From NCBI GenBank assembly GCA_045532295.1, contig JAZSFP010000026.1, positions 6,803-70,802 of the forward strand: a DNA stretch of 64,000 nt, in the 5' to 3' direction. This document shows positions 58,022 to 64,000 of the stretch, one piece after another. Both the position numbers and the translations under genes were made by a program. Numbering within the stretch: the first letter of the stretch is position 1; each line of letters opens with the position of its first letter. Under the pieces are notes generated by a model. That model saw only the letters and a list, made by a program, of their open reading frames with translations. It was not told the DNA's origin and did not search any database. Source of the DNA: UBA10677 sp045532295 (GTDB lineage Bacteria; Bacillota; Clostridia; Christensenellales; Pumilibacteraceae).

Positions 58022-59164
58022 TTAATTCTTAAAAAGTTGATAAGTCTTCAAAAAGTTCTCTCTAAAATCAGTCTCACGCGTTACCCCTGCAAGTTTCAAA
58101 CACTCCTTGCAAGCGCCGTACACGGGCGGACAATCGCTAAATATGAGTTCCGCTTTATCCGTAACGAATTTTCTGAGTATGGGCAGTAGCGTTTCGCGGT
58201 TTTTATCAATAAACCCTCCGTTAAGTAGAACGTTGTTCTTTCCCGATACTTCTACTGCTCTCGTTATAAGTTTAGCAAGCCGTTCCATATTAACTTCTAA
58301 TATCTCGCCTGCCTTTTTATCGCCTCGCTTATAAGCCTCGATAACTAACGGCGCGAACGAGGCTACGAACCTCTTGCCCTTTTCGTACACTTCGTATATT
58401 ATTTCTTTTACTTGTTTTACGCCCAGTTTTTCGCAAACGAGGTCGTAAATAAGCGTATGCTCTTCTATTCCTTCTTCGTATCCAAACGAAGCGTTAAGCG
58501 CGTGCGCGCCCACGTCGTATCCGCTACCCGCTTGGTCAAGCATATATCCCCAACCGCCAAGCCAAAGGTCCATATTCCTTACCATAACGACGACGCCCGT
58601 TCCGCAAATTGCTATAATATCTGCTTTACCGTCAAGCGCAAAAAGATTACGAGTATCGGAGGTTACAACGACCTTCTTTACCCCCGTTTTTTCTTTAAGA
58701 AACTCACTTGTTGATTGCGAAATCGCGCTTTGAATACCTATTCCTGATACTCCTAAAAAGATTGCCTGAGGCTCTCCGCTTTTAAGCGAAAGTTTCCTAA
58801 TGCCCGAGAGCAAAAGTTCTCTGCAGTTTTCTAAGCCGATATCGTTAGGATTGCTCGAATCGAGAACTATGCGGTTTAAAACCTCGCCCGCTCTCGTGAA
58901 AAGTATCATCTCCGTCTTAGTTCCGCCACCGTCTACCGCTATATAGCAGTCTTCTATCGTGGGATTAATCAACGCGTCCACTTTTACTCCGAAAAACTCA
59001 GATAAAGCAATAAGATTGTCAATGTCGGGAGGACTTATTCCCCTCTCCCAGTTGGATACGGCTTGACAACTCACCATAAGTTTTTCCCCAAGTTCGCTTT
59101 GCGTTAGCCCTGCTTGTCTTCTTAATCGTTTAAGTTCTAATCCCGTTTTTTCAGCGTCAAACAT
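58022..59164 (-). CDS. XRE helix-turn-helix fused to BadF/BcrA-type sugar kinase (MurNAc/GlcNAc kinase-like)
   Basis: A 380-residue fusion. Residues 8-66 are a Cro/C1 DNA-binding domain (GLTQSELGEKLMVSCQAVSNWE, in part QSELGEKLMVSCQAVSNW). From residue 72 follows a kinase of the BadF/BadG N-acetylglucosamine/MurNAc kinase group: phosphate loop IAVDGGGTKTEMILF, ICGTGVVVMV, GWGYMLDQAGSGYDVG, and NVLLNGGFI. With murQ directly downstream the substrate is probably MurNAc. The kinase may also sense substrate for the HTH part, which has a palindromic site at its own promoter. AAAGGGG precedes ATG 59164. Confidence 0.88.
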   Translation of the reverse strand: MFDAEKTGLELKRLRRQAGLTQSELGEKLMVSCQAVSNWERGISPPDIDNLIALSEFFGVKVDALINPTIEDCYIAVDGGGTKTEMILFTRAGEVLNRIVLDSSNPNDIGLENCRELLLSGIRKLSLKSGEPQAIFLGVSGIGIQSAISQSTSEFLKEKTGVKKVVVTSDTRNLFALDGKADIIAICGTGVVVMVRNMDLWLGGWGYMLDQAGSGYDVGAHALNASFGYEEGIEEHTLIYDLVCEKLGVKQVKEIIYEVYEKGKRFVASFAPLVIEAYKRGDKKAGEILEVNMERLAKLITRAVEVSGKNNVLLNGGFIDKNRETLLPILRKFVTDKAELIFSDCPPVYGACKECLKLAGVTRETDFRENFLKTYQLFKN

Positions 59165-59193
59165 TTAAGTTTTCCCCTTTGTTTTTTTCTTTA

Positions 59194-59222
59194 TTATACT
59201 GCTATTTTGCCATAAAGTCAAT
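59194..59222 (-). promoter_or_regulatory. promoter of the HTH-kinase/murQ operon
   Basis: Minus strand TTGACT (59222-59217) and TATAAT (59199-59194), spacer 17. Confidence 0.8.
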
Positions 59223-59230
59223 AACTACTT

Positions 59231-59269
59231 GCTTTAATTGTTTGTCAAATTAAAGCATTACTTTAATTT
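59231..59269. promoter_or_regulatory. candidate operator of the HTH-kinase protein
   Basis: GCTTTAATT (59231-59239) and AATTAAAGC (59248-59256) are perfect inverted arms with an 8-base spacer, and a third half-site CTTTAATTT is at 59261-59269. The site begins nine bases upstream of the -35. Confidence 0.75.
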
Positions 59270-59274
59270 TTGCA

Positions 59275-59310
59275 ACGAAAAAGAGCGAATTCTTGAAAAT
59301 CCGCTCTTTC
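59275..59310 (-). terminator. terminator of the GH35 gene
   Basis: AAAGAGCG and CGCTCTTT form an 8-base-pair stem with a 14-base loop; on the minus strand it is followed by TTCG after a run of T. Confidence 0.7.
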
Positions 59311-59319
59311 TAATTAAGC

Positions 59320-61056
59320 CTATAATTCGGGGGTATCTACGAACTCAGCGTTGAGTTCCTTTGCGCCGTCGCTATCGAAAACGATAATCTCGTTCGCGCC
59401 TTCTTTAAGGAAGGGCGCAGGAACGTAGTAGGTCTTTTGCGGTCCTTTTTCCGTCCAGTAGCGTCCTATATTTACGCCGTTGACCATAATAAAGCCTTTG
59501 GTAAATCCGTCAACGCGAAGGAAGGTATCGCAAGGCTTATCCACTTCTATCGAACCGCGATAGAAAGCGGGGGTATCCTCTAAAATTCTAACCTCAGGGT
59601 CAAAGCAAAGCGCGGAAAGGTCTTCCATCGGGAGCGAAACCGTTTCCCAGTGATACTGCATTGCGCCTGCGCTTATTGCCGTTACGCCCTTTTTATCGAA
59701 CATATATCTGCCGTAGTTTATTCTACCCATATTCTCAACGAGGAAGGATACCTTCTCGCCCGAGCCTTGAGGAATTTTAATAACTTCCGTCTCGCCACGA
59801 TGCGCCACGCCCATCTTTTTACCGTCGCAATAGCCGATTGCTCTATCGTGAAGTCCGTGAAGAGTAAACTCTCCCCACCAAATAGGCTTAGCAGAATACA
59901 TTATGTAGCCAAAGGGCTGGTCCATTTCTTCCATAGTGAACGGGCAAACGCCCTCTCTTTTTCTTCCGATTGCGTCAAGATTATCAAATAGATTAGCAAC
60001 GCCGTCGAATTTTACCTTACCGTAAGCGCGCTTTTCACTCTCTTTAGCGGTAAGAGGAGGAGGCTCAACGCCGTCACGCTCTGAAATAAGTTCGCGCACC
60101 TTATAGTACGCTTCCGTTCTGTCGCCTGCCTCCGTTAAGAACGCGTCGTAGTCGTAACTCGTCGATTGCGGAGTATGAACGCCGTTATTCTCGTCAAAGT
60201 TTGCGCCGTTCATAAAGCCGAAGTTCGTTCCACCAAAGAACATATATACGTTAAAACTGAAGTCGTTATCGAGGAATTGCTTAATCTCGTTTGCCTTGTC
60301 GCTCGCCTCACGCGTGTGGTGGGGCTGTCCCCAAGCGTCGAACCAACCGCACCAAAACTCCATACACATCAAGGGTTGATTAGGGCGAACGGATTCAAGG
60401 TAGCGAATATTCTTCTCCGCTCCCGAACCAAAGTTTACAGTCGCAAGAACGTCGTCGAGCGTACCGTTAGTAATGAAGTAATCGCCTGCGCCGTCGGAGG
60501 TAAAGAGTAACGCCGTGGGCAATTTTTCGTTATAGAAATCTTTGAGCGCGCGAAGGTAAACCTTGTCGCTACCGTAACTGCCGTACTCGTTTTCAATCTG
60601 TACCATAATAACCGAACCGCCGTTATCAATAAGGCGAGGACGGAGTATATCACTAACTTTATCGAGGTAACGAAGAAGTTTGTCAAGGTAAGTTTTTTCG
60701 CTACAACGAATACGAAGGTCGGAATATTTATTGAGCCAGTAAGGAAGACCGCCTGCCTCCCACTCCGCGCAAATGTACGGACCTGGGCGAACGATTACCA
60801 AAAGCCCAAGGCTATGCGCCTCGTCGATAAACGCTCCAAGGTCAAGACCGTCCGTAAAATTGAACGCGCCCTCGAACTTTTCGTGTAAGTTCCAAGGAAC
60901 GTATGTCTCTACACAGTTAAATCCGCACTCCTTAAGTTTCAAAAGTCTATCGTGCCAGTAAGCGCGCGGAAAACGAAAGTAATGGATTGCGCCCGAACGC
61001 AATACGATTTTCTTGCCGTCAAGTAAAAAGTCTTTGTTCTTAAAAGTAAACCTCAT
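59320..61056 (-). CDS. beta-galactosidase, glycoside hydrolase family 35
   Basis: Releases terminal beta-linked galactose. The 578 residues begin with the GH35 TIM barrel: RSGAIHYFRFPRAYWHDRL, NCVETYVPWNLHE, GPYICAEWEAGGLPYWL, the acid/base glutamate in MVQIENEYGSYG and the nucleophile glutamate in MCMEFWCGWFDAWG, then MFFGGTNFGFMNGAN. Jelly-roll domains occupy the C-terminal 200 residues (GFTKGFIMVNGVNIGRYW). No signal peptide, so it is cytoplasmic. Compared with larger GH35 enzymes this is a compact form. AAGGAG is present 11 bases before the ATG. Confidence 0.95.
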   Translation of the reverse strand: MRFTFKNKDFLLDGKKIVLRSGAIHYFRFPRAYWHDRLLKLKECGFNCVETYVPWNLHEKFEGAFNFTDGLDLGAFIDEAHSLGLLVIVRPGPYICAEWEAGGLPYWLNKYSDLRIRCSEKTYLDKLLRYLDKVSDILRPRLIDNGGSVIMVQIENEYGSYGSDKVYLRALKDFYNEKLPTALLFTSDGAGDYFITNGTLDDVLATVNFGSGAEKNIRYLESVRPNQPLMCMEFWCGWFDAWGQPHHTREASDKANEIKQFLDNDFSFNVYMFFGGTNFGFMNGANFDENNGVHTPQSTSYDYDAFLTEAGDRTEAYYKVRELISERDGVEPPPLTAKESEKRAYGKVKFDGVANLFDNLDAIGRKREGVCPFTMEEMDQPFGYIMYSAKPIWWGEFTLHGLHDRAIGYCDGKKMGVAHRGETEVIKIPQGSGEKVSFLVENMGRINYGRYMFDKKGVTAISAGAMQYHWETVSLPMEDLSALCFDPEVRILEDTPAFYRGSIEVDKPCDTFLRVDGFTKGFIMVNGVNIGRYWTEKGPQKTYYVPAPFLKEGANEIIVFDSDGAKELNAEFVDTPEL

Positions 61057-61089
61057 TTTCGCATATTCTCCTTTTTGGTGGTTACTATC

Positions 61090-61118
61090 ATTTTACCATA
61101 TATATAAAATTAAGTAAA
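61090..61118 (-). promoter_or_regulatory. promoter of the GH35 gene
   Basis: Minus strand TTTACT (61118-61113) and TAAAAT (61095-61090), spacer 17; the -35 is weak. Confidence 0.55.
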
Positions 61119-61142
61119 GAACTTTTCGTGTTTTTATACGCA

Positions 61143-61187
61143 AAAGTAAAACGGCAAGAATTTAATTCCTACCGTTTTACTTTTTTT
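61143..61187 (-). terminator. terminator of the collagen-like gene
   Basis: AAGTAAAACGG and CCGTTTTACTT form an 11-base-pair stem around an A/T-rich loop, T-rich on both sides. Confidence 0.8.
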
Positions 61188-61249
61188 CAATCGTTTACGC
61201 ATAAATTAAAAGACTTCCCTCTCGGAAAGCCCTTTAATTCTTCGGTTTT

Positions 61250-61873
61250 TTAGGTCGCAAGAATTCCCGCGTCTCTGAGAGAGGCAAGGAGCGCGTTAAA
61301 CTGCGTTACTACCGTAGTATCCACCGCGTCGTCTACCGCCGCCGCTACGGGCACGGTACCTGCAGGGCCGGTAGGACCGATAGGACCAGTAGGACCGATA
61401 GGACCGGTTGCACCAGTTGCGCCAGTTGCGCCAGTAGGACCGGCAGGACCCGTAGGACCGGTAGGACCAACCGCACCGGTTGCGCCCGTAGGACCAGTAG
61501 GACCAACCGCACCAGTTGCGCCCGTAGGACCAGTAGGACCGGTAGGACCAACCGCACCAGTTGCACCCGTAGGACCGGCAGGACCAGTAGGACCGATAGG
61601 ACCGGTTGCGCCCGTTAAACCCTGGATACCCTGAACTCCTTGAGGACCAGTGGGACCAACGGGTCCGGGAACGCCCTGGATTCCTTGAGGTCCCATAGGA
61701 CCGGTAGGGCCTACGATAACGGTGGGATTAGGACAAGGCGGACAAACGGGGCGCACGGGTCCGTTACAGCCACGATCACGCTCGTATCCACAATCTCTGT
61801 CACGAGAGCAATCACGCTCACAGCCACAGCCTCTACGCGAGCAATCTCTTCCGTTGTTAAAAAACTCGAACAT
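61250..61873 (-). CDS. collagen-like (Gly-X-Y) protein, probable spore-surface/exosporium component
   Basis: A 207-residue protein in three parts: a Cys/Arg-rich start (residues 1-48, DCSRRGCGCERDCSRDRDCG), about 36 collagen triplets (from about residue 54 to 172, mostly GPTGPTG and GATGAVG), and a hydrophobic, Ala-rich end (VAAAVDDAVDTTVVTQFNAL). This is the layout of BclA-type exosporium filaments of Bacillus and Clostridioides, where the C-terminal part trimerises. Here the C-terminal domain is unusually small. Perfect GAGGTGAT site; sigma-K-like promoter. Confidence 0.88.
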   Translation of the reverse strand: MFEFFNNGRDCSRRGCGCERDCSRDRDCGYERDRGCNGPVRPVCPPCPNPTVIVGPTGPMGPQGIQGVPGPVGPTGPQGVQGIQGLTGATGPIGPTGPAGPTGATGAVGPTGPTGPTGATGAVGPTGPTGATGAVGPTGPTGPAGPTGATGATGATGPIGPTGPIGPTGPAGTVPVAAAVDDAVDTTVVTQFNALLASLRDAGILAT

Positions 61874-61901
61874 ACAATCACCTCACTTTACTTACTACTT
61901 C

Positions 61902-61929
61902 ATATTATGAATAAAACGGGAAAACTGTT
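61902..61929 (-). promoter_or_regulatory. sigma-K-type promoter of the collagen-like gene
   Basis: Minus strand AACA (61929-61926) and CATAATAT (61909-61902) are 16 bases apart, matching the late mother-cell consensus mACm-N16/17-CATAnnnT. No sigma-A promoter is seen here. Confidence 0.6.
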
Positions 61930-61939
61930 CGCATAAGCG

Positions 61940-61968
61940 TTGACAAAAATGGTTTTTTGTGATATAAC
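61940..61968 (+). promoter_or_regulatory. promoter of the fructokinase gene (leaderless arrangement)
   Basis: TTGACA at 61940-61945 and TATAAC at 61963-61968, spacer 17. The ATG at 61975 is six bases after the -10, so the transcript should begin at or next to the start codon. Confidence 0.75.
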
Positions 61969-61974
61969 AAAAGT

Positions 61975-62793
61975 ATGAAAATCTTATCTTTTGGCGAAAT
62001 ATTATACGACGTAAGCGGAGCGCAAAAAACGGTAGGCGGAGCGCCTTTTAACTTTGCCGTACACGCAAGCGAAGAAGGAGCGGAAGTTTGGCTCGTTTCT
62101 GCGGTTGGTAATGACGACGACGGCAAAAAATTAAGAGAAGAAATAACGAAACGCGGAGTTTTCGACAAATTCGTTTGCTTAACCGACAAGCCCTCTGGAA
62201 AATGTCTCGTTACTCTTAATCAAGAGGGCGTGCCCTCGTATAACCTTTTAAGTGAAGTCGCCTACGATTATATCGAGCGTCCGCACTTAAAGGATAAATT
62301 CAACGCAATAGCGTTTGGTACTCTCGCTCTTCGATCTACTAAAAATAGAGATACGTTATCAAACGTTTTAAAAGAAAACTCATTTGACGAAGTTTATTGC
62401 GATCTTAATCTACGCGAGCCGTTTTTTACGCTCGAAACGGTACAATGGTGCTTGAAAAATGCAACCGTATTAAAAATTTCCGAACAAGAACTTGAATTCG
62501 TTTGCAAAAACTTCGCTCTTTCCACCCCACTATCTATTATGAACAAGTTTAGCAATATTCACCTAATAATTCTTACCGAGGGAGAAAAGGGCTCAACTGC
62601 TTTTCTAAAAAACGGTAAAACTTTTTATCAACCTGCCGTAAAAACGGAAGTCGTTTCAACGGTAGGGGCAGGCGACAGTTTTGGAGGCGCGTTCTTGGTA
62701 GAATATCTTCGCTCTAAGGATATCCAAGAGGCACTTAAAAAAGGCGCAAAGCGTAGCGCGTTCGTCTGCGCTCATCTTTCCGCAATCCCATAA
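61975..62793 (+). CDS. PfkB-family carbohydrate kinase (fructokinase-like)
   Basis: Phosphorylates a sugar, most likely fructose. The 272-residue protein has LSFGEILYDV and VGGAPFNFAVHASEEGA at the start (PfkB signature 1 region), DLNLREPFF in the middle and VSTVGAGDSFGGAFLVEYL at the end, with the catalytic aspartate in GAGDSF. The MKILSFGE start matches family N-termini, yet there is no ribosome binding site and the -10 ends six bases before the ATG, so the mRNA seems leaderless. Divergent from the collagen-like gene. Confidence 0.88.
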   Translation: MKILSFGEILYDVSGAQKTVGGAPFNFAVHASEEGAEVWLVSAVGNDDDGKKLREEITKRGVFDKFVCLTDKPSGKCLVTLNQEGVPSYNLLSEVAYDYIERPHLKDKFNAIAFGTLALRSTKNRDTLSNVLKENSFDEVYCDLNLREPFFTLETVQWCLKNATVLKISEQELEFVCKNFALSTPLSIMNKFSNIHLIILTEGEKGSTAFLKNGKTFYQPAVKTEVVSTVGAGDSFGGAFLVEYLRSKDIQEALKKGAKRSAFVCAHLSAIP

Positions 62794-62798
62794 TAAAT

Positions 62799-62830
62799 AA
62801 GCCCACCAAAAACGGTAGGCTAATTTTTAT
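62799..62830. terminator. terminator after the fructokinase gene
   Basis: AGCCCACC and GGTAGGCT form a stem with one mismatch around AAAAAC, followed by AATTTTTA. Confidence 0.75.
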
Positions 62831-63495
62831 TTTACTTTCTTTTTCTTTTCTTCCTTTCTCTTTTCCTTCTCCATAAACTTCTTTAATTTTTCAATTTCGG
62901 GCGAAGGCTCTTCTTCCGTTTTAGGCTCGGGTGGGGGAGTTTCTTTCCCTTGAAGTCTATCAAAGAACGCGCCTACCTTTTGAGGAACGCTGGTAACGAA
63001 TTCGCCGATTTTCTTAGGCGCGGTAGTTATGGGCTTAAAGTCCTCTTTAACCCCCTCTAAAATGACTGACGCCTCGTCTTCGATAACGTTGAAAATCACT
63101 TGGAAAACTACTTGAAGAACCCACAGTATTATCATAAGCGTTGCAAGAATAATGGATATGGGCGACGCAGTGCTCGACGCTATATAGATACCGTAAATAG
63201 TTATGCCGAGCGTTACCGTTTTTATAGCGATTTTGCTCCAAGCAACAACGCGTTTAACCGTTTTGCGCGCCTCTTTCGTTTCCTTTTTCTTCTTGTCAGT
63301 AACGAGGTCGAAAATGAACGCGAAAAGCGTTAAAACCAGCATTGCTATATTAGCCCACATATGCCCTAAATTAAGAGCAAGCATAATGCCAAAATAGAGC
63401 ATCGTAAGAGCAAACGAGCCGATCTTTATTATATTAATAACGAGTTTAACGCCGTAGCCTATTCTCTTAAACGCCGCTTTAGTATAGTCAAACAT
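62827..63495 (-). CDS. multispanning membrane protein with charged tail, unknown function
   Basis: A 222-residue protein with two hydrophobic pairs (about residues 18-68: LVINIIKIGSFALTMLYFGI and ANIAMLVLTLFAFIFDL; about residues 90-135: IAIKTVTLGITIYGIYIAS and IILATLMIILWVLQVVFQV), a linker and a C-terminal tail rich in Pro, Glu and then Lys (KEKRKEEKKKKVK). No family recognised. Strong AAAAAAGGAG site; monocistronic. Confidence 0.65.
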   Translation of the reverse strand: MFDYTKAAFKRIGYGVKLVINIIKIGSFALTMLYFGIMLALNLGHMWANIAMLVLTLFAFIFDLVTDKKKKETKEARKTVKRVVAWSKIAIKTVTLGITIYGIYIASSTASPISIILATLMIILWVLQVVFQVIFNVIEDEASVILEGVKEDFKPITTAPKKIGEFVTSVPQKVGAFFDRLQGKETPPPEPKTEEEPSPEIEKLKKFMEKEKRKEEKKKKVK

Positions 63496-63515
63496 AGCCT
63501 TTCTCCTTTTTTGTG

Positions 63516-63544
63516 ATTATAACACGGATTTAGCAAAAATGCAA
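63516..63544 (-). promoter_or_regulatory. promoter of the membrane protein gene
   Basis: Minus strand TTGCAT (63544-63539) and TATAAT (63521-63516), spacer 17. Confidence 0.7.
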
Positions 63545-63564
63545 GTTTTTAACGGTAAACCACT

Positions 63565-63600
63565 AAAAAAGCCCTCCTCTATTTAGAGAAGGACTTTTCT
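63565..63600 (-). terminator. terminator of the partial surface-protein gene
   Basis: AAAAGCCC-TCCTCT pairs with AGAGAAGG-ACTTTT in an imperfect stem; on the minus strand it is followed by six T. Confidence 0.7.
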
Positions 63601-63612
63601 TTGAGCATTTAA

Positions 63613-64000
63613 TTATTCAGCCTCAACTACGGTAATAGGAGTAATGTAAATTACGTCGCCTCTAAACCATCTCCAGTTCGTAGAACGAAGTACGAGGATT
63701 TGATCGGTAATTTTACCATCCGCAAAGCCATTTAAAGTGCTGACATTTATAGAAATCTTGTTCCAAGCGTTAGGAGTAAGCGTGGTTAAGTTCTCATCAC
63801 CCCAGTTAGGCGCAAAGTATAACACTCCGCCCTCGTCAAGATATTCTTGACATTTTTCGCCCGTTTGCCAGTAAATATAGAATTCAATGCTTTCAGTTAC
63901 TTCAAAAGTTCTATCACTCGTAAGTTTTATCTCGGGGTTAAGAGTTGTATCAGCGTCGTAAGTATACTCAAAACGCATTACCTTCTCGTCAGCCGAGGGT
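63613..64000 (-). CDS. C-terminal part of a beta-sandwich-type extracellular protein (runs off window)
   Basis: The minus strand frame has no stop up to the window edge; an internal ATG at 63978 is not the start because coding-like sequence continues upstream (PSADEKV). The visible 129 residues alternate strands with aromatic residues (FYIYWQTGEKCQEY, VLYFAPNWGDENL, WNKISINVSTLNGFADGKI, ILVLRSTNWRWFRGDVIYI), like a carbohydrate-binding or jelly-roll domain at the end of a larger secreted enzyme or adhesin. No catalytic motif is visible. Confidence 0.6.
   Translation of the reverse strand, partial: PSADEKVMRFEYTYDADTTLNPEIKLTSDRTFEVTESIEFYIYWQTGEKCQEYLDEGGVLYFAPNWGDENLTTLTPNAWNKISINVSTLNGFADGKITDQILVLRSTNWRWFRGDVIYITPITVVEAE

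Noticed and set aside
61345..61720. Short GC-rich repeats considered as a minisatellite or CRISPR
   Set aside because: They are in-frame Gly-X-Y codons of the collagen-like protein.

Overview
The window looks like chromosome of an anaerobic, spore-forming, low-to-moderate-GC member of the Clostridia (Firmicutes). The evidence is: pyruvate formate-lyase and class III (anaerobic) ribonucleotide reductase; sporulation genes (yabP-yabQ, a spoVB-like flippase, a free-standing Spo0A-type DNA-binding domain, a collagen-like spore-surface protein with a sigma-K-type promoter); and Firmicutes-style GGAGG ribosome binding sites with TTGACA-17-TATAAT promoters. Amino-sugar salvage and a beta-galactosidase suggest an intestinal habitat. 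Species assignment is not possible from this alone; an uncultured Christensenellales-like lineage is a guess. No rRNA, tRNA, CRISPR array, transposase or prophage was seen.

Layout. 1-2100: end of a BspA-type leucine-rich-repeat surface gene, NADP glutamate dehydrogenase gdhA and a 27-residue basic peptide. 2200-6400: a GH78-like glycosidase and convergent tex. 6500-10800: yabP-yabQ, then a ZTP riboswitch controlling pflA-pflB and a HAD phosphatase. 10800-16700: a minus-strand block of poorly known genes: a FETNSSS-motif protein with a DtxR-type regulator, a Spo0A-C-like protein, a three-gene membrane operon behind a promoter with a G10 tract, gpsA and a tail-anchored protein. 16700-26300: plus-strand genes: YgjV-like protein, an HPr-like protein without the active histidine, rlmD with a duplicated 3' end, an alpha/beta hydrolase, an XRE membrane regulator, a DUF1292 protein, ROK kinase-nagB-nagA and an EamA transporter. 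26400-34800: a CofE-like protein, an MBOAT/DHHW surface-acylation pair, and trxB, nrdD (with a fused thioredoxin-like domain) and nrdG, with NrdR boxes at nrdD. 34800-43000: dnaX, a tandem-repeat tract, ybaB, recR, a MATE transporter and a 1281-residue TIR/NB-ARC/solenoid protein. 43200-56250: regulators, acyltransferase/GT2-GtrA, ABC-GntR operon, degV, a CFI-box protein, a HEPN-like protein, two flavoproteins, serS and spoVB. 56300-64000: an XRE divergon, murQ with an HTH-kinase fusion, GH35 beta-galactosidase, the collagen-like gene, an apparently leaderless fructokinase, a membrane protein and a partial surface protein.

How the genes work together. Several units serve amino-sugar and cell-wall recycling (ROK-nagB-nagA; HTH-kinase-murQ) and glycan breakdown (GH78-like, GH35). 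Fermentation and one-carbon supply (pfl) is tied to ZMP/ZTP sensing. Anaerobic dNTP synthesis is grouped with thioredoxin reductase. The most interesting items are the TIR-STAND protein translationally coupled to a MATE transporter inside a recombination/replication operon, the putatively phase-variable G-tract promoter, and the XRE-HTH/sugar-kinase fusion next to a matching inverted repeat. All functional assignments come from reading motifs by eye; no database search was run.
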